This document shows positions 1 through 6,953 of a stretch of DNA of 6,953 nt, piece by piece. The first letter of the stretch is position 1; every line of letters starts with the position of its first letter. Position numbers and translations under genes: made by a program. The stretch is from Rhodoferax sp. (lineage in GTDB: Bacteria; Pseudomonadota; Gammaproteobacteria; Burkholderiales; Burkholderiaceae_C). The notes under the pieces were generated by a model. The model had not been told where the DNA came from, ran no database searches, and saw only the letters and a list, made by a program, of their open reading frames with translations. The stretch covers positions 1-6,953 of the forward strand of contig JACKLK010000024.1 of the NCBI GenBank assembly GCA_024236015.1, read 5' to 3'.

Positions 1-3000
1 GATGATGGGGACGTAGTCCTTGTCCTCGATGTCCAGCAGGGCACGCGCCGTCTTCTTGGGCAGGCCGCCGGGCATCTTCTTGTTGATGAAGTGGATGACC
101 TGTTCCTTCACCGGCGCCGCACGCAGCGTGGCCGGCGGTGCGGCCGTCTGCGCCCGGGCCAGCGGCTTGAGCAGGTCATGCACGAAGCGCTGGGCCTTGA
201 AACCGACGCCGACCATGGCGCTGCGCATCAGCTTGATGGTCTGCGGGTTGGTGGCGTTGAGGAACAGCATGGCCGCCGCGTTGCCGGGGCGGAAGCTCTT
301 CTGCCCCATCTTGCGCAGCAGGCTGCGCATGGCCATGGTCACGTCGCCGAAGTCGATCTTGACCGGGCAGGGGCTGGCGCACTTGTGGCAGACGGTGCAG
401 TGGTCGGCCACGTCCTCGAACTCCTGCCAGTGCTGCAGGCTGATGCCGCGGCGCGTCTGCTCCTCGTAGAGGAAGGCCTCGATGAGCAGGGACGTCGCGA
501 GGATCTTGTTGCGCGGGCTGTACAGCAGGTTGGCGCGCGGCACGTGGGTGGCGCACACCGGCTTGCACTTGCCGCAGCGCAGGCAGTCCTTGATGCTGTC
601 GCTGATGGCGCCGATGTCGCTGCGCTGCATGATCAGCGACTCGTGCCCCATCAAGCCGAAGCTGGGCGTGTAGGCGGCGCTCAGGTCCGCCGCCCAGGCG
701 CCGTCCATCGCACCGCGCAGCAGCTTGCCCTTGTTGAAGCGGCCTTCCGGGTCGACGCGCTTCTTGTAGTCGGCGAAGTTCGCGAGCTCGTCGTCGGTCA
801 GGAATTCGAGCTTGGTGATGCCGATGCCGTGTTCGCCGCTGATGACGCCACCCAGCCGCCGCGCCAGCGCCATGATGCGCGCCACGGCCTCGTGGGCCGT
901 CTGCAGCATGGCGTAGTTGTCGCTGTTGACCGGGATGTTGGTGTGCACGTTGCCGTCGCCGGCGTGCATGTGCAGCGCCACCCAGGTGCGGCCACGCAGG
1001 ACCTCCTGGTGGATCGTCTTGCACTGCTCGAGGATGGGCGCGAAAGCCCCGCCGGCAAACACCTGCTGCAGCGGCTTGAGGATCTGCGTCTTCCACGAGG
1101 CGCGCAGCCGGTGGTCCTGCAGCTGCGCGAACCAGGTCTCGCCGGTGGCGGTGTCGACGATGTCCAGCCGGTCGTGCCAGGCCTGCCACTGCGCGCGCAC
1201 CTCGCGCAGCAGCGCCAGAGCCTGCTGCACGCGGTCTTCCAGCAGCTCCGCGCTGGGGATCTCGCCGGCGTCGTCGCTGCGGCCCAGCGGCAGGGCCCCG
1301 GCCTGGAAGAAGGCCAGCAGGCGGTCGGCCAGTTCCAGCTTGTTGCGCAGGCTGAACTCGACGTTGATGCGCTCGATGCCTTCGGTGTACTCGCCCATGC
1401 GGTCGAGCGGGATCACCACGTCCTCGTTGATCTTGAAGGCGTTGGTGTGGCGCGAGATGGCGGCGGTGCGCTTGCGGTCGAGCCAGAACTTCTTGCGCGC
1501 GTCGGCGCTGACGGCCACGAACCCCTCGCCGCTGCGGCCGTTGGCCAGCCGCACGACCTCGCTGGTGGCGCGGGCTACGGCGTCGGCGTCGTCGCCGACG
1601 ATGTCGCCGATGAGCACCATCTTCGGCAGGCCGCCGCGCTTGCTCTTGGTGGCGTAGCCCACGGCCTTGAGGTAGCGGTCGTCGAGGTGCTCCAGGCCGG
1701 CCAGGATGGCGCCACCTTCGCGCTTCATCTCGGCGAACATGAAGTCCTTGATCTCGACGATGCTGGGCACCGCGTCCTTGGCGTTGCCGAAGAACTCCAG
1801 GCACACGGTGCGCACGTGCTCGGGCATGCGGTGCACCACCCAGCGCGCGCTGGTGATCAGGCCGTCGCAGCCTTCCTTCTGGATGCCCGGCAGGCCGGCC
1901 AGGAACTTGTCGGTGACGTCCTTGCCCAGGCCTTCCTTGCGGAAGACGCGGCCAGGGATCTCCAGGATTTCGCTGCGCAGCAGCTTCTTCCCGCTGGCGT
2001 CGAAATGGCGCAGCTCGAAGCGCGCCACCTCCACGTCGTGGATCTTGCCCAGGTTGTGGTCCAGCCGCACCACCTCGAGCCAGGTGGCCTGCGGTGTGAC
2101 CATCTTCCAGCTGGCCAGGTTGTCCAGCGCCGTGCCCCAAAGCACCGCCTTCTTGCCGCCGGCGTTCATGGCGATGTTGCCGCCGATGCAGCTGGCCTCG
2201 GCGCTGGTGGGGTCCACCGCGAACACGTGGCCGGCGCGTTCGGCGGCGTCGGCCACGCGCTGGGTGACGACGCCGGCCTCGCTGTAGACCGTGGGCACCT
2301 TGTGGGCCACGCCCGGCAGGTCGACCCACTCGACCTCGCTCATGGCTTCGAGCTTCTCGGTGTTGATCACCGCGCTCTGCCAGGTCAGCGGCACGGCGCC
2401 GCCGGTGTAGCCGGTACCGCCGCCACGCGGGATGATGGTCAGGCCCAGCTCGATGCAGCCGGCCACCAGCGCCGCCATCTCGGCCTCGCTGTCGGGCGTG
2501 AGGACGACGAAGGGCATCTCCACGCGCCAGTCGGTGGCGTCGGTGACGTGCGAGACACGGCTCAGGCCGTCGAACTTGATGTTGTCCTTGGCCGTGACGC
2601 GGCCGAGCACGCGGCGCGCGCGCTGGCGCAGGCGCTGCACGTTGTCGAAGTGGGCGGCAAAGCGCTGCACCGCCGCGGTGGCGGCCTGCAGCAGTTCGCG
2701 CACATGACCGTCGCGCACCGGGTCGTCCTGCGGCGTGCGGCGCTTCTCGACCTCGCTCAGACGGTGGTGCAGCGCGTCGATCAACAGGCCGCGCCGCTTC
2801 GGGCTGGCCAGCAGGTCGTCTTCCAGGAAGGGGTTGCGCTGCACGACCCAGATGTCGCCCAGCACCTCGTAGAGCATGCGCGCCGAGCGGCCGGTGCGGC
2901 GCTCCTGGCGCAGCAGGCTCAGCAGTTCCCAGGCCCGCGCGCCCAGCAACCGCTGCACGATCTCGCGGTCGGAGAACGAGGTGTAGTTGTACGGGATCTC

Positions 3001-3096
3001 GCGCAGGCGCGCGGGCGCACCATCGCGGGCATCCGCCGCAGCGTCGGCCGAAACCGCCGACGCCACGGGCACGAGGAGGGGTTGTGGCGCATTCAT
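1..3096 (-). CDS. DUF3683-type FAD/[4Fe-4S] oxidoreductase, 3' end cut by window edge
   Basis: The reading frame is open from an ATG at 3096 to the left edge (1032 codons, no stop). Residues 33-47 (E-IPYNYTSFSDREIV) are the conserved opening of the DUF3683 N-terminal region; residues 1-32 are an Ala-rich tail. A PCMH-type FAD-binding domain starts near residue 197, with PRGGGTGYTGG around 223-233 and SCIGGNIAMNAGG at 302-314. The FAD-oxidase C-terminal domain carries HMHAGDGNVH at 709-718 and GEHGIG at 754-759, as in GlcD and D-lactate dehydrogenases. Two ferredoxin motifs follow: C838, C841, C844, C848 and C900, C903, C906, C910-P. Family members are usually about 1300 residues and end in cysteine-rich CCG domains, which would lie outside the window. 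No signal peptide or membrane helix is seen, so it probably works in the cytoplasm, oxidising a 2-hydroxy acid and passing electrons through the clusters. The substrate is unknown; E. coli YdiJ and glycolate or lactate enzymes are the nearest types I recall. The ribosome binding site is weak. The gene is divergent from ugpB. Confidence 0.9.
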   Translation of the reverse strand, partial: MNAPQPLLVPVASAVSADAAADARDGAPARLREIPYNYTSFSDREIVQRLLGARAWELLSLLRQERRTGRSARMLYEVLGDIWVVQRNPFLEDDLLASPKRRGLLIDALHHRLSEVEKRRTPQDDPVRDGHVRELLQAATAAVQRFAAHFDNVQRLRQRARRVLGRVTAKDNIKFDGLSRVSHVTDATDWRVEMPFVVLTPDSEAEMAALVAGCIELGLTIIPRGGGTGYTGGAVPLTWQSAVINTEKLEAMSEVEWVDLPGVAHKVPTVYSEAGVVTQRVADAAERAGHVFAVDPTSAEASCIGGNIAMNAGGKKAVLWGTALDNLASWKMVTPQATWLEVVRLDHNLGKIHDVEVARFELRHFDASGKKLLRSEILEIPGRVFRKEGLGKDVTDKFLAGLPGIQKEGCDGLITSARWVVHRMPEHVRTVCLEFFGNAKDAVPSIVEIKDFMFAEMKREGGAILAGLEHLDDRYLKAVGYATKSKRGGLPKMVLIGDIVGDDADAVARATSEVVRLANGRSGEGFVAVSADARKKFWLDRKRTAAISRHTNAFKINEDVVIPLDRMGEYTEGIERINVEFSLRNKLELADRLLAFFQAGALPLGRSDDAGEIPSAELLEDRVQQALALLREVRAQWQAWHDRLDIVDTATGETWFAQLQDHRLRASWKTQILKPLQQVFAGGAFAPILEQCKTIHQEVLRGRTWVALHMHAGDGNVHTNIPVNSDNYAMLQTAHEAVARIMALARRLGGVISGEHGIGITKLEFLTDDELANFADYKKRVDPEGRFNKGKLLRGAMDGAWAADLSAAYTPSFGLMGHESLIMQRSDIGAISDSIKDCLRCGKCKPVCATHVPRANLLYSPRNKILATSLLIEAFLYEEQTRRGISLQHWQEFEDVADHCTVCHKCASPCPVKIDFGDVTMAMRSLLRKMGQKSFRPGNAAAMLFLNATNPQTIKLMRSAMVGVGFKAQRFVHDLLKPLARAQTAAPPATLRAAPVKEQVIHFINKKMPGGLPKKTARALLDIEDKDYVPII

Positions 3097-3154
3097 GGCG
3101 GAGCCCAAGATCTTACCGCGGTGCAACAAAGCCGCGCCGCCTGCGAGGGGGTTT

Positions 3155-3182
3155 GTCCGGATGGCCCGGACCCACCGGTCCG
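3155..3182. repeat. Two overlapping, mutually exclusive 6-bp hairpins
   Basis: GTCCGG (3155-3160) pairs with CCGGAC (3166-3171) around the 5-base loop ATGGC. CGGACC (3167-3172) pairs with GGTCCG (3177-3182) around the 4-base loop CACC. Both stems use the bases 3167-3171, so only one can form at a time. The element sits between the large oxidoreductase gene and the heptamer repeats, and it would be in the leader RNA of the oxidoreductase if that transcript starts upstream of it. The pairings are seen directly. A regulatory role is inference, and chance is possible in such GC-rich DNA. Confidence 0.3.
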
Positions 3183-3218
3183 TGACAGAAACGCCGCTGT
3201 CATAAAACGAGATGACAC
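3182..3218. promoter_or_regulatory. Putative operator: three CTGTCAY-like heptamers in alternating orientation
   Basis: GTGACAG (3182-3188, read as CTGTCAC on the minus strand), CTGTCAT (3197-3203, plus strand) and ATGACAC (3212-3218, read as GTGTCAT on the minus strand) are separated by exactly 8 bases each, giving centres at 3185, 3200 and 3215. Two match the PhoB half-site consensus CTGTCAY fully and the third matches 6 of 7. The middle copy is followed by AAAAC, so the first 12 bases fit the 18-bp Pho box consensus, but its second direct half is absent. E. coli ugp is a Pho-regulon operon, which makes phosphate control plausible. The inverted layout instead suggests a dimeric regulator of another family. 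I see no good sigma-70 -35/-10 pair for ugpB, which agrees with activator dependence. The element could serve both divergent genes. Confidence 0.4.
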
Positions 3219-3244
3219 TCGCCGCACCGCGGCCGTGTCCGCTG

Positions 3245-3250
3245 AAGGAG
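3245..3250 (+). promoter_or_regulatory. Ribosome binding site of ugpB
   Basis: AAGGAG lies 9 bases before the ATG at 3260 and is a strong Shine-Dalgarno match. It decides the start: an in-frame ATG at 3212 would add 16 residues ahead of the signal peptide, has no such site, and lies inside the operator-like repeats. A run of six C (3253-3258) fills most of the spacer. Confidence 0.8.
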
Positions 3251-3259
3251 TTCCCCCCG

Positions 3260-4576
3260 ATGTCCCTGAAGAAACTGTCCCTGGCGGCCGTGGCCGCTGC
3301 CGCGTTCGCCACCACCCTGCCGGCCGCTGCACAGACCGAGATCCAGTGGTGGCACTCGATGACCGGCGCCCTGGGCGAGCGTGTCACCGAGATCGCCAAC
3401 GGCTTCAACGCCAGCCAGTCCAACTACAAGGTGGTGCCGGTCTACAAGGGCTCGTATGGCGAGTCCATGACCGCCGCCATCGCCGCCTACCGCGCCGGCA
3501 CCGCCCCGCACATCGTGCAGGTGTTCGAGGTGGGCACGGCCACGATGATGGGCGCCAAGGGCGCCATCAAGCCGGTGTACCAGCTGATGAAGGAATCCGG
3601 CGTCAAGTGGGACCCCAAGGCCTACGTGGGCGCCGTGGCCGGCTACTACACCGACCGCAAGGGCAACATGCTGTCGATGCCCTTCAACTCGTCCACCCCG
3701 GTCTTCTACATCAACAAGGACGCGTTCCAGAAGGCCGGCCTGCAGCCGGTGGCGCCGAAGACCTGGAAGGAATTCGCCATCACCGCGGGCAAGCTCAAGG
3801 CCAGTGGCCAGCAGTGCGTCTACACCACGGGCTGGCCGAGCTGGGTGCACGTGGAGAACTTCAGCGCCTGGCACAACCTGCCCATCGGCACCGCCGAGAA
3901 CGGCATCGCCAGCGTGAACACCGAGTTCAAGATCAACTCGCCGCGCCACGTGGCCCACATCGAGATGCTGGCCGGCTTTGCGAAGAACGGCTGGTTCACC
4001 TACGCCGGCCGTCGCAACGAGGCCGAGGCCAAGTTCTTCAGCGGCGAATGCGCGATGCTGACCTCCAGCTCCGCCGCGCAGGCCAACATCCGCAAGAACG
4101 CCAAGTTCGCCTTCTCGGTGAACATGCTGCCCTACAACGACGACATCCCTGGCGCACCGCAGAACAGCATCATCGGCGGCGCCAGCCTGTGGGTGCTGGG
4201 CGGCAAGAAGGCCGACGAGTACAAGGGCGTGGCCCAGTTCTTCAACTACCTGTCGGCGCCGGAGCTGCAGGCCCAGTGGCACCAGCAGACCGGCTACGTG
4301 CCGATCACCAACGCCGCGGCCGACCTGACCAAGCAGAGCGGCTACTACGAGAAGAACCCGGGCACCGACATCGCCGTGCTGCAGCTCAACAACAAGACGC
4401 CGACGGCCAACTCCAAGGGCCTGCGCTTCGGCAACTTCGTGCAGGGCCGCACCGTGATCGAGGAGGAGATCGAGGCCGTGCTCGCCGGCAAGAAGGACGC
4501 GCAGACCGCGATGAACGACGCCGTCAAGCGCGGCAACGACATCCTCAAGCGTTTCGCGGCGACCACGAAGGAGTGA
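3260..4576 (+). CDS. ugpB: sn-glycerol-3-phosphate-binding periplasmic protein UgpB
   Basis: UgpB is the periplasmic substrate-binding protein that captures sn-glycerol 3-phosphate and delivers it to the UgpAE channel. The product has 438 residues, the same as E. coli UgpB as I recall it. A Sec signal peptide covers about residues 1-24 (MSLKK, an Ala-rich core, then LPAAA before Q25). Family blocks are easy to see: WWHSMTGALGE (30-40), VYKGSYGESM, VFEVGTATMMGAKGAIKPVY, PFNSSTPVFYINKDAF, ENFSAW, IIGGASLWVLGGK, TGYVPIT and ERGN-like KRGNDILKRF at the end. Residues reported to contact ligand in the E. coli structure seem kept: Y66, E90, S145, W192 and W195, a serine at 270-271, G307, Y346 and R397, aligned by eye from memory. 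This is a solute-binding protein family 1 member. It is the first gene of the operon, behind a strong ribosome binding site, and is separated from ugpA by a hairpin. Confidence 0.96.
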   Translation: MSLKKLSLAAVAAAAFATTLPAAAQTEIQWWHSMTGALGERVTEIANGFNASQSNYKVVPVYKGSYGESMTAAIAAYRAGTAPHIVQVFEVGTATMMGAKGAIKPVYQLMKESGVKWDPKAYVGAVAGYYTDRKGNMLSMPFNSSTPVFYINKDAFQKAGLQPVAPKTWKEFAITAGKLKASGQQCVYTTGWPSWVHVENFSAWHNLPIGTAENGIASVNTEFKINSPRHVAHIEMLAGFAKNGWFTYAGRRNEAEAKFFSGECAMLTSSSAAQANIRKNAKFAFSVNMLPYNDDIPGAPQNSIIGGASLWVLGGKKADEYKGVAQFFNYLSAPELQAQWHQQTGYVPITNAAADLTKQSGYYEKNPGTDIAVLQLNNKTPTANSKGLRFGNFVQGRTVIEEEIEAVLAGKKDAQTAMNDAVKRGNDILKRFAATTKE

Positions 4577-4611
4577 TCTCCGGGTGAGGATGGCATAGCA
4601 TCCGCGACCTC

Positions 4612-4646
4612 GCCGGCCAGGGCGCCCGCCCTGGCCGGCCTGTTTT
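4612..4646 (+). terminator. Intercistronic hairpin with T tract, likely partial terminator between ugpB and ugpA
   Basis: A perfect 12-bp inverted repeat, GCCGGCCAGGGC (4612-4623) and GCCCTGGCCGGC (4628-4639), closes on the 4-base loop GCCC and is followed by C and TGTTTT (4641-4646). This is the shape of an intrinsic terminator with a short, imperfect T tract. It stands 36 bases after the ugpB stop and 17 bases before the ugpA ATG. Since ugpA, ugpE and ugpC show no other promoter, I infer incomplete termination or protection of the ugpB mRNA 3' end. Either would raise the amount of binding protein relative to the membrane proteins. Confidence 0.6.
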
Positions 4647-4656
4647 GAGCCCCGGC

Positions 4657-5538
4657 ATGGACAAGCGCGTCACCTTCCGTTCACCCTGGCTGCCCTACCT
4701 TCTGGTGGCGCCGCAGATCGCGATCACGCTGATCTTCTTCTTCTGGCCCGCCGGCCAGGCGCTGTGGTTCGCCTTCCTGCGCCAGGACGCCTTCGGCGTG
4801 AGCAGCGAGTTCGCCGGCTTCGAGAACTTCGCCTACCTGTTCGCCGACGAGGCCTACCTGGCGTCGTTCAAAGTCACGGCGCTGTTCAGCGTGCTGGTGG
4901 CCGCTGGCGGCATCGTGGTGGCGCTGGCGCTGGCGGTGATGGCCGACCGCGTGATCCGCGGGGCGATGACCTACCGCACGCTGCTCATCTGGCCTTACGC
5001 GGTGGCACCGGCCATCGCCGGCGTGCTGTGGGGCTTCCTGTTCGCGCCGTCGATCGGCATCGTGACCTACGTGCTGCGCGGCTTCGGCATCGACTGGAAC
5101 TGGGTGCTGCAAGGCGACCAGGCCATGCTGCTGGTGGTGATCGCGTCGATCTGGAAGCAGATCTCCTACAACTTCCTGTTCTTCCTGGCCGGGCTGCAGT
5201 CCATCCCGCGCAGCCTGATCGAGGCCGCGGCCATCGACGGCGCACGGCCGTTCCGCCGCTTCTGGACCATCGTCTTCCCGCTGCTGTCGCCCACCACCTT
5301 CTTCCTGCTGGTGGTCAACATCGTCTACGCCTTCTTCGACACCTTCGGCGTCATCGACGCGACCACGCAGGGCGGGCCGGCCGGTGCCACCGAGATCCTG
5401 GTCTACAAGGTCTACAACGACGGCGTGAAGGCCGCGGACCTGGGTGGCTCGTCGGCACAGTCGGCGATCCTGATGGTGATCGTGATCGCGCTGACGGTGG
5501 TGCAGTTCAAGTTCATCGAGCGCAAGGTGAACTACTGA
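4657..5538 (+). CDS. ugpA: sn-glycerol-3-phosphate ABC transporter permease UgpA
   Basis: UgpA is one of the two inner-membrane permease subunits that form the glycerol 3-phosphate channel with UgpE. From the ATG at 4657 it has 293 residues, close to the roughly 295 of E. coli UgpA. The N-terminus has the family string RSPWLPYLLVAPQ (8-20) running into the first membrane helix. Further hydrophobic helices are near 73-95, 109-130, 157-180, 213-233 and 268-286, giving six in all. The cytoplasmic EAA loop that docks on the ATPase is EAAAIDGA at 189-196, ending in FP at 207-208. YAFFDTFGVIDATT (224-237) is also typical. A TTG at 4645 is in frame but lies in the T tract of the hairpin. ATG 4657 has only a weak GAG (4647-4649) as ribosome binding site, so translation is probably modest. 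Confidence 0.95.
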   Translation: MDKRVTFRSPWLPYLLVAPQIAITLIFFFWPAGQALWFAFLRQDAFGVSSEFAGFENFAYLFADEAYLASFKVTALFSVLVAAGGIVVALALAVMADRVIRGAMTYRTLLIWPYAVAPAIAGVLWGFLFAPSIGIVTYVLRGFGIDWNWVLQGDQAMLLVVIASIWKQISYNFLFFLAGLQSIPRSLIEAAAIDGARPFRRFWTIVFPLLSPTTFFLLVVNIVYAFFDTFGVIDATTQGGPAGATEILVYKVYNDGVKAADLGGSSAQSAILMVIVIALTVVQFKFIERKVNY

Positions 5539-5539
5539 C

Positions 5540-6388
5540 ATGGTCGAACGCCGCCCCTTCCTGACCGCGATCACGCACATCGGCCTGTGGCTGGGCATCG
5601 CCGTGGTCGCCTTCCCGCTGTACGTCACCTTCGTCGCCAGCACGCTGACGATGGAGCAGGTGCTGGAGGTGCCGATGCGCCTGCTGCCCGGCGACCAGTT
5701 CTGGGCCAACTACACGCAGGTGCTGGGCGCCGGCTCCACCCGCGGCTCCAGCGCCCCGGTGGCGCCGATGATGTTCAACAGCCTGGTGATGGCGCTGGTC
5801 ATCGCCATCGGCAAGATCGCCATCAGCATCGTCAGCGCCTTCGCCATCGTCTACTTCCGCTTCCCGCTGCGGCACTTCTTCTTCTGGATGATCTTCGTCA
5901 CCCTGATGCTGCCGGTGGAGGTGCGCATCATCCCGACCTTCAAGGTCGTGGCCGACCTGGGCATGCTCGACAGCTACGCCGGGCTGACGCTGCCGCTGAT
6001 CGCCTCGGCCACGGCCACCTTCCTGTTCCGCCAGTTCTTCATGACCGTGCCCGACGAGCTGGCCGAGGCCGCGCGCATCGACGGCGCCGGGCCGATGCGC
6101 TTCTTCCTCGACGTGCTGCTGCCGCTGTCGCGCACGTCGATCGCGGCGCTGTTCGTCATCCAGTTCATCTACGGCTGGAACCAGTACCTCTGGCCGCTGC
6201 TGATCACCAACGACGAGAGCATGTACACGGCCGTCATCGGCATCAAGCGCATGATCGTCGGCGGCGACGCCCTGACCGAGTGGCACCTGGTGATGGCCAC
6301 CGCCATCCTGGCGATGCTGCCGCCGGCGGTGGTGGTGTTGCTGATGCAGAAGTGGTTCGTCAAGGGCCTGGTCGACACCGAAAAATAA
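5540..6388 (+). CDS. ugpE: sn-glycerol-3-phosphate ABC transporter permease UgpE
   Basis: UgpE is the second permease subunit, pairing with UgpA in the inner membrane. It has 282 residues, against 281 in E. coli as I recall. The N-terminal helix contains LGIAVVAFPLYVTFVAST. A family-typical stretch reads FAIVYFRFPLR, then FFFWMIF and TLMLPVEVRI. It is followed by LDSYAGLTLPLIASATATFLFRQ in two parts. The EAA loop is EAARIDGAGPMRFF starting at residue 176. FIYGWNQYLWPLL and the C-terminal KGLVDTEK also match the family. The ATG comes one base after the ugpA stop, and AAGGTGA (5524-5530) inside the end of ugpA serves as ribosome binding site, 9 bases ahead. The tight spacing indicates translational coupling and equal output of the two channel halves. 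Nothing odd is seen. Confidence 0.96.
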   Translation: MVERRPFLTAITHIGLWLGIAVVAFPLYVTFVASTLTMEQVLEVPMRLLPGDQFWANYTQVLGAGSTRGSSAPVAPMMFNSLVMALVIAIGKIAISIVSAFAIVYFRFPLRHFFFWMIFVTLMLPVEVRIIPTFKVVADLGMLDSYAGLTLPLIASATATFLFRQFFMTVPDELAEAARIDGAGPMRFFLDVLLPLSRTSIAALFVIQFIYGWNQYLWPLLITNDESMYTAVIGIKRMIVGGDALTEWHLVMATAILAMLPPAVVVLLMQKWFVKGLVDTEK

Positions 6389-6396
6389 GCCTTCCC

Positions 6397-6953
<557 letters not shown>

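Noticed and set aside
176..2329. A 717-codon minus-strand open frame
   Set aside because: It lies inside the oxidoreductase gene on the same strand but in a different frame. The true frame shows FAD and iron-sulfur motifs; this one is Arg, Gly and Pro rich without motifs.
3197..3214. A complete canonical Pho box
   Set aside because: The first 12 bases fit the consensus, but the second direct half (3208-3214) matches CTGTCAY at only one base, so I report the heptamers as an unusual arrangement and not as a standard Pho box.
3198..3217. A CooA/CRP-family site
   Set aside because: TGTCA and TGACA are present, but separated by 10 bases; CooA and CRP-type sites use a 6-base spacer.
3212..3259. 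Earlier in-frame ATG for ugpB, adding 16 residues
   Set aside because: The extension has no signal-peptide character, would start inside the operator-like repeats, and lacks the strong AAGGAG that serves ATG 3260.
3200..4282. A 360-codon minus-strand open frame opposite ugpB
   Set aside because: ugpB on the plus strand is certain from full-length family likeness. The antisense product has no recognisable domain and is the usual mirror of GC-rich coding.
91..4587. A plus-strand frame open for about 1500 codons across both transcription units
   Set aside because: It is antisense to the oxidoreductase gene, crosses the intergenic region and then runs out of frame through ugpB. Its translation is rich in low-complexity Ala, Gly, Arg, His and Gln with no domain. 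Long false frames are expected when third positions are nearly all G or C.
4588..4603. Small inverted repeat GGATG / CATCC after ugpB
   Set aside because: A 5-bp stem with a 6-base loop is well within chance; the larger hairpin just downstream is the credible structure.
4681..5709. A 342-codon minus-strand open frame opposite ugpA and ugpE
   Set aside because: It is an antisense shadow rich in His, Asp, Arg and Gln, with no motif and no ribosome binding site of note. Both plus-strand permease genes are certain.

Overview
The base composition is high in G+C (roughly two thirds by eye), codons favour G or C in the third position, and the protein sequences look like those of a betaproteobacterium. 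The order Burkholderiales (Comamonadaceae or a neighbouring group) is my best guess, from memory of family sequences; no 16S or other marker gene is present to prove it.

The window holds two divergent transcription units. The left half (1-3096, minus strand) is one very large gene, cut by the left edge. It encodes a cytosolic-looking FAD and iron-sulfur oxidoreductase of the DUF3683 type: a GlcD/D-lactate-dehydrogenase-like flavin module fused to a GlpC-like module with two [4Fe-4S] clusters. Its substrate cannot be read from the sequence.

The right half (3260-6953, plus strand) is the high-affinity sn-glycerol-3-phosphate ABC importer operon in the order ugpB-ugpA-ugpE-ugpC, with ugpC cut by the right edge. 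UgpB is the periplasmic binding protein, UgpA and UgpE form the membrane channel, and UgpC is the ATPase. Together they bring glycerol 3-phosphate (and, in E. coli, glycerophosphodiesters) into the cell as a carbon and phosphate source. The order matches the first four genes of E. coli ugpBAECQ, so ugpQ could lie just beyond the edge.

The 163-bp divergent region (3097-3259) is the most interesting non-coding part. It carries three copies of a CTGTCAY-like heptamer in alternating orientation with centres exactly 15 bp apart. The heptamer equals the Pho-box half-site but is not arranged as the usual 11-bp direct repeat. Beside it are two overlapping, mutually exclusive small hairpins. The 80-bp gap between ugpB and ugpA contains a strong 12-bp hairpin followed by a short T tract, probably a partial terminator that lets the binding protein be made in excess over the membrane parts.

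I see no mobile element, CRISPR array, tRNA, rRNA or defence system. The genes are well-known families, and the novelty, if any, is in the regulation and in the unknown substrate of the large oxidoreductase.
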